A DNA stretch of 64,000 nucleotides from Symbiodinium natans (taxonomy: Eukaryota > Sar > Dinophyceae > Suessiales > Symbiodiniaceae). The number at the start of each line of letters is the position of its first letter. Position 1 is the first letter of the stretch. Shown here piece after piece: positions 20,621 to 29,641 of this stretch. The translations under genes and the position numbers were made by a program. The DNA is taken from the NCBI GenBank assembly GCA_905221605.1, contig CAJNDS010001890.1, positions 1,446,001 through 1,510,000 on the forward strand. The letters are read 5' to 3'. The notes beneath the pieces are model-generated. The model did no database searches. It was not told the DNA's origin and saw nothing but the letters and a program-made list of their open reading frames with translations.

Positions 20621-23600
20621 AATAAGGAACAGACTTGGGTCTGCATGTAGACCTCTGAAAGCTCATTGCTTGTCCATCCTTTGACACCCAAGACATCCCT
20701 TGAAGACGTTGGTCTCGCCACTCCACCCATGCTGCAGGACTTTCGGCCAAACCGTACAAGGCCTTCCTCACAATCCACCGCTCCTCTTTTGTGCAAAGAC
20801 CCAATTTCACCGCCGCCCTTGGGGGCTGCACCACCACCAAACGCCCTTCTCTTTGCGCCCTATTCATCGGCGCCGTCAGAAAAGCTTTGGAAATGTCTAA
20901 GCCAGCGATGATCCACACCATATATGCTGCGTGCCTCACTTGACACCTGAATGTAGTTGAATCTAAACCTGGAGCGTACAGCGAGTGACGACTGAGGGAC
21001 CTCGGCCCTTCATATTCTGTAGCTGCCGTTGACGAAATGAAGTTTCCACATGCACAGATACGGGCACGTCGCCTCCCTGTCCCTTGCTTCCGGGTAAACA
21101 CCACCAGACTGGGAACGTACTCAATCACCGGTGCATTAGGCTCTTCCGCCAATTTGTCCAGCTTTTCTTGAGTTGTTGGTTCCACCACCTCCAACTCTTT
21201 CACCAAAGACGTCACCTCGTCCGACAATGATTCCCTCCACTTTTCCAGCTCTTGCATGGCTTCTTGTGTAGGAATTGTTTTTGTTTGCAGGAACTCAACC
21301 TCCTCTGCTGCCTCGAGCGCGGTATTTTCTTGCACCATTTGCTGAACTTGAGCTGCTTTGACCAAAAACTTCGAGAGCTGTTCCTCAGCCCTTTTTGCTT
21401 TAACCAGCCATTCTCTAGTCTCTGATCCTTTTTCTCCATTCGACTCATTGGCCGATCCATGGAACTCGTCCAAAATGCAACATTCCTGTTCAGCAATTAG
21501 GCGTCGAATACTCAAATGCTCCTCTAGAGCCCATTGATGCGCTTCGAACACAGCGTAGTCGACTTCCTCTGCAAGGTCGTCCAGCGAGGTCTCTTTCAAC
21601 GTCATTTTTAACCATTTCCTTTTTTCACCTTCTTCAGCTTGTGGTTCCGGAAGAGGAAACTTGCATTGGAGAAGATAGCACCTATCCTTGTAGCTCAAAC
21701 GCTCCATAAAAACAGGTGTGTACCCTGTCAAGGATACCCTGTTCCCTTTCCAAGGCATAGGACCATGCAGTTTTCTCGGAAAGAACGACATGAAGTTCCA
21801 GTGGATATCGACCAATTTTCCAGGTAGGACTTTCTTCCCATAAGATTGCTCCACCACTTCAGCTCCTTCCTCTAAAACCTTTTCGTCCTCAACCCACAGC
21901 TGACCATCTTTATAGTCACCAAAGCCACACACATAATTGCAGCAATGTTTTTCATTGTGACTATCCCTATGCAATGACACCGGAGCATTGCACGAGATCT
22001 GAAGAGCAGAAAATTTGGCTTCAGGATTGTGGTGCCTCACGAATGATGCCAAATAACGACATAGCCATGGTCTTCGATGAGTCTCTTTTGTGATACCACA
22101 CACTCCGCCATGAGTATAGTGGCCCAACACCAGAGCTCGCGTACTTGTACACCAATTGTTGATACCACCTCTTCGATTCACCCTCTTTGGGTATACAATC
22201 CCTTCCAAAAGCTCCTCACAGTCCACGTAATCATACATAGACCTTTCATACATTGACTTGGCTTTTTGCTCTTCCTTTTCCAACTGTGTTCCATCCTCAG
22301 CAGTCTCACTTTTGCAGACCAAATAAGCATTTTCATGAGGAGAACAGCAAGTCGGCCAATACTCATCACCAGGAACATTGTCCTCGACATCTGCATTTTC
22401 TTCCAGCTCCCCCAGACCCTGCATGTCATCCTCGAAAATTTCTAAAGGCGGACTCTCCCCCCGCTTGCGAAGCAAGCGCAAGGAGCCCACATGACCACGC
22501 AGTGAAGAGGCCGGGCTTTTTTCATTTAACCGATGACGAACTGGAGGATCGCGAGGCGGAGGTAAAGGAGGACCTTCCTCATCAGCGAACCGAAGCGCCG
22601 GTTTTTTCCCCTTGAGACGATGCTCTGGAGGAGAAGGCTCCTGTTCTTCTACCACCCCTTCCAGCTCCAATTCAGGCGGTTCCTTTATATTGGAAAAAAT
22701 CGTAGTGCAGGGAAATAACACCAGTTCATCCGGATCTTTTGCAGTCCCTTGAGCTTCCACCCAATAACCACCAGGTAGGTCATCGCATGGACCCAAAAGA
22801 AGTGCAGGCTGCGTACGATCGACCCATTGCCGACCTTTCTTTGTTCCATCCGGACCCAGCAACTCCCACGGACGACGTTTAACTTGAATCTGAGCACCAA
22901 AGGGAAGCAATGCTTTAGGATTTAACCCCAACTCCCTTTCAGCTTTCTGCCACCGTAACATTGACCAATGGCGAGCAGCCAGTGCCCAGTACGCCGGCCC
23001 GAGTCGCGCCTCCTTTAAGAGCGACCTGACACCACGTTTGAATAAACCCACACATGCTTCAGCGCGCCCATTTGTTTGCGGGACTCCAGGATCACCAGTG
23101 GTCCTATATATCAGACGAGTTTCGCAAAAGGACCGGAAGCGTGCATTGACAAACTCCCCCGCTCGATCTGAGTGGATTCTCAACACCGGATACCCATGTC
23201 TCTGCAAGCGCACCATCATTCTTTGAACTGCCGATAAAACAGTTGTTTGCTGTTTGTCCACAATCGGCTCCACCATAACGAAGTTGATCATACGAACCGG
23301 TTGGGTCAAGTGGTCCTTCAGTTCCTTCCAGGATTTTTCAGAAGCTTGAATTTTCAACACCTCTGCCTCCAGAACTGGCGCAGGTTCCACCGGTGCAGAG
23401 TCTTCCTCCTCGAAGTTAGCGACTGCATCGCCTAACCATTCTCCAACACCAGCACCATCATCTACCACCTGATCTTCCACCTTATCCGCATCTTCCTCCT
23501 TTTCTGGAGGGCGACCCACATTGGGATCCAACATTGGAAATTGATACACACCAATAACAGCGTGTCGTGGCTTCTGCTGGTGAGCATCCTTTGAAAACTT

Positions 23601-26317
23601 GTATGGACCCGCTAAGTCCAATGATAAAGTGTAAGCATCCCCATGCTTTCGCCTCAAATGGCGACGCTCTTTTCCAGCAGCAGACACACAGATTTGACAA
23701 TCACGTCTGAAGGGAATATGCCCCCTTAGGCAATGGTCACGGAAGGCACGCTCCTCAGCTGTCAACCTCCGTAACCTTCCTTCTCGTTCTTCCTTTTTTG
23801 ACACCATAGCTGCCCGTTCAGCATCGCTCTCATGCAACCATTGTGCCAACCTGTGACGTATTCTTTTAACCAATCCAAACGCCCATCGCGCCCATATAGA
23901 GGATTGTCCCATACGCTCTTCCAGGGTAGAAGCGAATGTTGCTGACCACGGAACAACCACGCGAACTTGTTCCAACGATTCCCATAGTTCCATATCAGAC
24001 ACCAGGAAAGTCGTAGGTTTCACCAGAGCATGTCCCAACGCTCCTTGATCAAAGTGTGCAGCGTACATTCCATAACGCTCACAAAAGCTTTTCACCTCTG
24101 GCCAACTCCAGAAGGTAGGACTTGAGAGCCCTTCCTGAGAACCATCCACCAGATCCTCAGCACTCAAGACCGTTTTGCCGTTCTGAGAGAAATCTTTCCC
24201 TATGAGTTCAGGGTCCCCAGGGCTTTCCATGCCAAAAAAGACAGAACTCCCATTGATGACTTCAGCAGTTCCACACCTTGAATGCACCGCCACGTCATAT
24301 AGGAAAAGCATCTTCAGAAGTAAAACACCATCCTTTTGAGCTAATTCTTGATGTGGCCAAGGAAGACTCTTTAACCCCAACCGTTCAGGCCCACAGCGTC
24401 GGCGTAATACAGGTGGACCACCGTCTTCACCTCTCAACCTTGACACTGTCCTGCATGGAGGTCCTCCAACCACAGCAACCACCTTTCCTTCAGCCGCCAG
24501 ATGCAGAAGATACTTCCAGACGCTCGAATTATGTAGGTCACCGCCTTTTGTCAAATCCAGCTCCAGTACCTCCACATCCCGACTGGGAAAATGCCATTTT
24601 TGTTTTCCTGAAAATAGGTGTACCACCACCCTTTTTGCTCGTGCCAGCCGTCTCCTTTTATGACGGTTGAAAGGCAACGCTGCAATATCTCCACGTGGCA
24701 ACAGCTCCATCAGCATATTTTCTGGTATATTCCCATAATACCACCGAAGAAATCTCCAGCATGCCTGGACGAACTCCTCCTCATTCGCTGACGCTGTCCG
24801 CGCTGCGCTTTGCAACGACGTTTTTACAGCCACCTCGTTGTCCGTATTCGGACACCCTTGAACCATACGTGCCACCTTCAAAGCTTGCTTTGGTGAGCAC
24901 CAGTCCATTTCATCAATGATCTGAAGCGCCACCTCCTTTTCCAAACAAGGGCACCCATTCAGATCACGAACGCGAAGTTCCCCCAGAACAGGATGTGAGG
25001 CTGTGCACTTGCCACCACGCCACTGAACTCTGAGACCAACCAAGGCGCTCGCTTTGCCAATTGGCACTAGTGGATCTACCATTTCAGGAGTTACCAGGGT
25101 CCCACCTGGGGTAATACACATCTCCCGCGATCCAACAGCTAAAGACACCAACACCTTTTGCTGCGGAAGCTGTTCTCCAGGACGAAGTGATCTGAGAGGA
25201 TGTGATGCTCCCGAGTCCAACATGCCCATTCCCGAACACTCATTGGTGTCAGAAACCCTGGCCACATGTAGAACGCATACTCCTCGGCCTTCTCCCTGCT
25301 TCGGCAACAACGTGGCATCCGACGAACCGACTCCACAGTCCGCCCTTCCATTCCTCCATTGAGAATGGGACCAAGATACACGCTGCCTTTCAGCATGCAG
25401 CACCATTTTTTCAGCTGTTTTGTAATCCATAACCAAACAGCCATGTTCAAACCACAAGAGCTGGTCCAGCGAAGATTTTGCACCCACGTGACACATCCCA
25501 TTGATCACAGTGAGGTTCGCCCCAAACTCCAAAATCAACCAGAGAGGGATAATCAGGGGCCCATTGTCTTCCCTAATCAACGTCCCTTTCTCTGTAATCC
25601 TCATTGCCACACCACCAAGCGCGCTTTGCACCATAACAGTAGTGTCGGGTAAACATTCCCATGGAAAAAGCGTCCGCACAAGATGCGTAGCAGCCGTATC
25701 CACCAACGCCACTCTCCTTTCCTGCTGAAACAATCCAGATCCACATAACATTCGAACACTGGGATCCCCGCTTGATGCTGACTGCGCTGATGACAGCTTC
25801 ATAGATTTCAGCACTTCCAACGCTTCAGCAAGGACTTGATTGGGTGTTGATGGTGATGAGGGACTTGCAGAACCTTTATCCAATCCCGCATTAGCTGTCT
25901 CATCTCCCCCTTCAGCTACCTCTGCCTTTTTGGCATTTCCCCATTTCGCACCTTTGCCGCCCTTTCCCCCTTTGGGAGAATTCCCTTTAGATCTACTCCT
26001 CTCAGGGTTTGAGTCCACATTGGAACTTGCACCATCCTTATATGGACATTGCGGCTGCAGATGGCCAACGGCCCCACACTCAAAACATCTTCCTCGCTCA
26101 AGGGAGTCTTTGTCATGGCGGAATTTACAGCGGGCTCCGAACTTGCAACCTGCATCGGTCTTCCCATATATCCAACAGAAAGGACGTTCACCATCTCCGC
26201 TGTACCTTTTTCCTTTCCCTTTGCCTTTGTCACCCTCCTCTGTCTCGTCACCAGTTCCCTTTGGGCCTTGTTTAACCTGGCCCTTTTCTTGGCGTCCGAG
26301 TCCTGCTTCACCTCCTG
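20556..26317 (-). CDS. C1 pol, main part: zinc fingers, tandem protease, methyltransferase-like, integrase, 2OG oxygenase-like, RT fingers
   Basis: The frame is open from about 26317. Numbering below starts at 26018. Upstream lie a CCCH-type finger and a CCHC knuckle (CFECGAVGHLQPQC). Two retropepsin-like active sites follow: VDTAATH (107) and LDSGASH (268). A C5-methyltransferase-like fold at about 465-680 has VVHLFSG, LELDL, GGPPCRTVS and MESP. Integrase spans about 760-1050: a H/H/C/C finger (DCQIC), LDLAG, HSDRAGEF and TNGRAE, with an acidic insert of about 90 residues between the first two Asp. A 2OG-Fe(II) oxygenase-like domain at 1280-1440 has LHRDSHN, GFGDYKDGQLW and LHGPMPWKGNR. Reverse transcriptase begins at about 1640 (LDISKAF). 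The frame is lost at a TTT run at 20658-20660, just before YVDD. Confidence 0.9.
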
Positions 26318-26860
26318 TTCACCAGCACTATGCAATAGCAGTTCAAACTCTGCCTGTAACATTTCAGCTAGTTGTGTCGCAGTTTCAGAGGTCGGCGAGT
26401 AGTCCACCCCCAATTTCTCCCGAAAGGATGCCACTCTGAAATGCACCGTAGGGTGTTTTGCCAGCAACGCGGATGATAAAGCATCCAATCCCTTGATTAG
26501 CAAGGTAGCGTCCGGCTCGGATGCTCGCAGCTCCCTTAATCGGGAACGCCATTGCGCCCATTGTCGCACTCCCTTAATAGCCTCTGAGATCGAGGTTGCT
26601 GAAGATGGTTGCACCAAGAAGTTCAACATTGTGCTGCGCTCATTTGCTCCACCTGGTTGGTAGACCGTCAGCAATTTGTAAAATATCATCACCGACCCCA
26701 ACATTCGAGTGGAAACGATCTCGGTCTTCAATCTCTCCGGGATCGCCTGTAGCAGCAAAGACACTGCTCTCTGCTCCAACAAAACATGCGCAGTTTGAAC
26801 CACTTTGAGCCCTTCCAGCTCAGTCTTGATGCCCAACCTTTCCAGTGGAGAAACACTCAA
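25916..26860 (-). CDS. C1 gag, capsid-like core
   Basis: A 314-codon frame. It starts after SVSPLERLG, continuous in sense with the AYQAYAKWL reading just upstream in the same frame, so the annotated start is not a true initiation site. The helical region with FYKLLTVYQPGG and a later stretch ending in KKRARLNKAQREL resemble the capsid part of copia Gag. The last 100 or so codons overlap the pol frame, where the zinc knuckle is read. Gag must shift by -1 into pol between about 26317 and 25916, or carry an indel. The A-rich stretch near 26205-26220 is a candidate site. Confidence 0.75.
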   Translation of the reverse strand: MSVSPLERLGIKTELEGLKVVQTAHVLLEQRAVSLLLQAIPERLKTEIVSTRMLGSVMIFYKLLTVYQPGGANERSTMLNFLVQPSSATSISEAIKGVRQWAQWRSRLRELRASEPDATLLIKGLDALSSALLAKHPTVHFRVASFREKLGVDYSPTSETATQLAEMLQAEFELLLHSAGEQEVKQDSDAKKRARLNKAQRELVTRQRRVTKAKGKEKGTAEMVNVLSVGYMGRPMQVASSEPAVNSAMTKTPLSEEDVLSVGPLAICSRNVHIRMVQVPMWTQTLRGVDLKGILPKGERAAKVRNGEMPKRQR

Positions 26861-26891
26861 CCATTTGGCATACGCTTGATATGCCTTTGAG

Positions 26892-27623
26892 TTAGTAAAC
26901 GCATTGCCACCACACTCTTCCTGTATCTGTCAGCGAAGACAACATTGGTTCGATCATTGCGATCCAATCACCCAGTGCCGTCGGATTGCTTGGTGTGTAG
27001 TCTGCCAAAGTTGGAAGGCTCATCACATGCTTCCCGAGAGCCTCCGGACGTTCGGTTCCAGAACTATCACCAGTGATTGGCATACCGCGTGGCACCACTG
27101 CTCCAGGAGGTAAGGTGACCCTTCCACCAGGCCCTTGAGGTAGTCCATGTCCTATACCGGGCGTAACAGCTGTGAGCGGAACCTTTTCTAATTCCAACTT
27201 CTCAGCGACCATTTTCCACCGATACGGAACATCATCCACCATTGTATATCCACCCGATCCTGCTGAGTTCTCTTGCGTTGCAGTTTCCCGAGCTGAAACA
27301 AAACCGGGCTGGTTCCCCGCAGGTGCGACAGAACCATCAACCCCTGATGGCACGGAAGTAATCGGAACATGTGTTAAACCAGGTGGTCCACTTGCATATC
27401 CACCACTTGCAGGACCTCCCGTGGGGTAATTCAATGGAGGCAATCTGGAGGGTTTCTTCCCTTCAGCTACATGCATCATTGGCACTTCTTTTTCATCCTC
27501 CACTTGAACATCCCCCCCTGGACCCAGGCAAGGATTGAAGATCACAACCCTTTGGCAGGTCGTAGCCCTCAATAGGCAGCCATGTCCCATCAGGCAACAC
27601 AGTCCAAAAACCACCCATACCAT
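26892..27623 (-). CDS. C1 gag, middle segment (frameshifted)
   Basis: A 243-codon frame rich in Pro and Gly (for example LPQGPGGRVTLPPGA). It ends with a segment reading SLPTLADYTPSNPTALGDW and GRVWWQ, typical of the start of a copia Gag core. Meaningful sequence passes from the upstream frame into this one near 27535, and from this one into 26860-25916 near 26900, so both ends are frame changes rather than real start and stop. The annotated first residues are out-of-frame shadow. Confidence 0.6.
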   Translation of the reverse strand: MVWVVFGLCCLMGHGCLLRATTCQRVVIFNPCLGPGGDVQVEDEKEVPMMHVAEGKKPSRLPPLNYPTGGPASGGYASGPPGLTHVPITSVPSGVDGSVAPAGNQPGFVSARETATQENSAGSGGYTMVDDVPYRWKMVAEKLELEKVPLTAVTPGIGHGLPQGPGGRVTLPPGAVVPRGMPITGDSSGTERPEALGKHVMSLPTLADYTPSNPTALGDWIAMIEPMLSSLTDTGRVWWQCVY

Positions 27624-28068
27624 CCGTGTAGAAAACTTGTCCTGGCAGGTACTGCTTCTCTGGAGTTATTCCTAGAGGATATGCCGTGTTTGCGTCCACC
27701 ACTCCAGAGCTCCGTGCCCTTGAAGCTGACCCAGATGCAGCAGAGGTATAGCTTTTTTCCTCCACCCGATGCAACCTGTTCCCCAGCTCCTTTGTCTGCA
27801 CAAGCAACTCTTTCAGCGCACGCTTCACCACCGCCATATCTTCAGTTTGCTCTTCACCACTAACATCAGGAATGAGTTCTTCGTCGGCTTGCACTCCACC
27901 AATAGTACCTCGTTCCATTTGTCCCATTAAGCCTGACGATGGTCTCTCAACAGGTGCAGGTTCCTGACCCAAAAGGTCTTGCAGCGAAGGCGGTCTCCTC
28001 GTACCTTCACCACTCCTATCCCCTCCGCTCGCGGGAAGACTTGCCGGCCTTGATTGCCTAAGTCTCAT
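27493..28068 (-). CDS. C1 gag, N-terminal segment with coiled coil
   Basis: A 191-codon frame. It contains a short heptad-like stretch (VKRALKELLVQTKELGN) and then VFYTDGMGGFWTVLPDG. Its ATG overlaps the TGA of the preceding frame (ATGA), so either a -1 shift or an A-run indel joins them. It ends out of frame near 27535, where the next segment takes over. Confidence 0.55.
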   Translation of the reverse strand: MRLRQSRPASLPASGGDRSGEGTRRPPSLQDLLGQEPAPVERPSSGLMGQMERGTIGGVQADEELIPDVSGEEQTEDMAVVKRALKELLVQTKELGNRLHRVEEKSYTSAASGSASRARSSGVVDANTAYPLGITPEKQYLPGQVFYTDGMGGFWTVLPDGTWLPIEGYDLPKGCDLQSLPGSRGGCSSGG

Positions 28069-28286
28069 TTCTTCTTGAGCCCGCTCGCTCCAGAAGGATT
28101 TGCTGCTTGAACCGGAACCACTTCGTTTTCCACCTGAGGCGTTGGTTGTATCATTGCAACCTCCCTACCATCTGTCAGTGCTTGTACCATTTGTTGTCGA
28201 TCTTCACCCCCATCACCACGATTTCCTTCGGCTTCATTGGCCGTTGGCGACAGTCCAGGCTCAGAGCGACACCGCATCATGTCCAT
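28065..28286 (-). CDS. C1 gag, presumed start
   Basis: The first ATG after the 5' LTR that opens a usable frame gives MDMMRCRSEPGLSP and runs 73 codons to LKKK and a TGA. It lies about 50 bp downstream of the primer-binding site, as expected for gag. Upstream in-frame codons are non-ATG. No domain is recognised. Confidence 0.5.
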   Translation of the reverse strand: MDMMRCRSEPGLSPTANEAEGNRGDGGEDRQQMVQALTDGREVAMIQPTPQVENEVVPVQAANPSGASGLKKK

Positions 28287-28334
28287 GGCGTTAAACAAAC
28301 GAAAAATCTTTACCAATTCCGCAGGAAGCCTAAC

Positions 28335-28349
28335 TTGGGCTCATAACCT
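28335..28349 (-). promoter_or_regulatory. C1 primer-binding site, initiator tRNA-Met anticodon arm
   Basis: Directly internal to the 5' LTR the plus strand reads TTGGGCTCATAACCT, which is the anticodon stem-loop of initiator-type tRNA-Met (anticodon CAT). The element RNA would pair with this internal part of the tRNA rather than its 3' CCA end. This half-tRNA priming is known from Drosophila copia. Confidence 0.7.
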
Positions 28350-28579
28350 ACGGGGGGCAACCGAAGGAGGACAGGGAACAAAACAGTCAACCCCAACAGA
28401 AGCCCTTAATACCCCTGGAACAACCAACAACCGAACAACAAGACCCCAAACCAAGGGCACACTTTTTACGAAACCTTTGACCGCTTTGGTCATGGCTTGA
28501 GCCAAAGATTACCGGGTTCATTGACCCTTCAACTTCCAATACCAACTCCTTTCTACAATACCAATTGCAGCTCCGCACT
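28350..28579 (-). repeat. C1 5' LTR
   Basis: 230 bp partner of 18651-18880. It carries the same spliced-leader-like sequence at 28496-28514. It should hold the element promoter; no TATA box is evident. Confidence 0.9.
28496..28514 (-). promoter_or_regulatory. Spliced-leader-like sequence in C1 5' LTR
   Basis: Identical to the copy at 18797-18815. In the 5' LTR it lies about 150 bp upstream of the primer site in the sense orientation. Confidence 0.45.
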
Positions 28580-28618
28580 AGGGTTTTAGGGTTTAGGGTT
28601 TAGGGTTTAAGGTTTAGC
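28580..28618. repeat. C1 target duplication AGGGT and telomeric tract
   Basis: AGGGT at 28580-28584, then TTTAGGG-type units. It is the counterpart of the tract ending at 18650. Confidence 0.8.
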
Positions 28619-28619
28619 C

Positions 28620-29479
28620 TCTCATCGCTCTCGCAACCGCTCTCTCATCTGTCTTTTTTCCTGTCTTGTCCTTGCTCTTATCTCTCCTCTCTCTCTCTCT
28701 CCTCTCTCTCCTCTCTTTCCTCTCTCTCCTCTCTCTTCTCTCTCTTCTCTCTCTTCTCTCTCGTCTCTCTCTTCTCTCTCGTCTCTCTCTTCTCTCTCGT
28801 CTCTCTCGTCTCTCTCGTCTCTCTCGTCTCTCTCGTCTCTCTCGTTTCTCTCGTCTCTCTCGTCTCTCTCGTCTCTTCTCGTCTCTCTCGTCTCTTTCTT
28901 CTCTCTCTTCTTTCTCTTCTCTCTCTTCTCTCTCTCTTCTCTCTCTCTTCTCTCTCTCTTCTCTCTCTCTTCTCTCTCTCTTCTGTCTCTCTTCTGTCTC
29001 TCTTCTCTCTCTCTCTCTTCTCTCTCTCTTCTCTCTCTCTCTCTTCTCTTTTTCTTCTCTCTCTCTTCTCTCTTTCTTCTCTCGCTCTTCTCTCTCTCTT
29101 CTCTCTCTCTTCTCTCTCTCTTCTCTCTCTCTTCTCTCTCTCTTCTCTCTCTCTTCTCTCTCTCTCTCTCTTCTCTCTCTCTTCTCTTTCTCTTCTCTCT
29201 CTCTTTTCTCTCTCTCTTTCTCTCTTCTCTCTCTCTTCTCTCTCTCTCCTCTCTCTCTTCTCTCTCTCTTCTCTCTCTCTTCTCTCTCTTCTCTCTCTTC
29301 TCTCTCTCTCCTCTTTCTCTTCTCTCCTCTCTCTCTTCTCTCTCTCTTCTCTCTCTGTTCTCTCTCTGTTCTCTCTCTGTTCTCTCTCTGTTCTCTCTCT
29401 GTTCTCTCTCTGTTCTCTTTCTGTTCTCTCTCTGTTCTCTCTCTGTTCTCTCTCTGTTCTCTCTCTGTTCTCTCTCTGT
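28620..29479. repeat. Polypyrimidine minisatellite (CTCTCTT / CTCTCTGTT)
   Basis: About 860 bp almost purely C and T on plus, in 6-12 bp units grading from CTCTCGTCT through CTCTCTTCT to CTCTCTGTT. It contains almost no stop codons on the minus strand, so all three minus frames and one plus frame stay open for 270-360 codons as Arg/Glu or Leu/Ser repeats. These are not credible genes. Mirror symmetry makes triplex (H-DNA) formation possible. Confidence 0.9.
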
Positions 29480-29628
29480 TGTGACCGGTAGGCCACAGTG
29501 GCAAACCCTGAAAACCCTGCACCGCGCCTTTTGCTCGGGGCTTGAGCCACGATCCATGTCGCGGCGAAATGTCTTGCGTGTCTCCTTGCGCATGGGCTGT
29601 GCTTCGGGAAGCGACTGGTGATTTGACA
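29480..29628 (-). repeat. C2 3' LTR
   Basis: 149 bp with TG...CA ends (TGTGACCGG to ATTTGACA on plus). It differs from 37444-37592 at two positions. It contains TGGCTCAAG on the element sense strand at 29541-29549, the last nine bases of the dinoflagellate spliced leader. Confidence 0.85.
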
Positions 29629-29641
29629 CCGGTCATACTTT

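Larger units (their letters stand above)
18651..28579 (-). mobile_element. LTR retrotransposon C1 (Ty1/copia-like, dinoflagellate type)
   Basis: A 9.9 kb element on the minus strand with 230 bp LTRs (three mismatches), a 5 bp target duplication AGGGT, a primer-binding site next to the 5' LTR and a purine tract next to the 3' LTR. Pol order is protease, methyltransferase-like, integrase, 2OG-oxygenase-like, reverse transcriptase, RNase H. Integrase ahead of reverse transcriptase is the copia order. Gag and pol are broken by about five frame changes, although the LTRs are about 98.7% identical. Confidence 0.95.

Noticed and set aside
26009-26439. Plus-strand ORFs within C1, for example around 25840-26439
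   Set aside because: They lie opposite the zinc-finger and gag coding frames and have no protein-like features.
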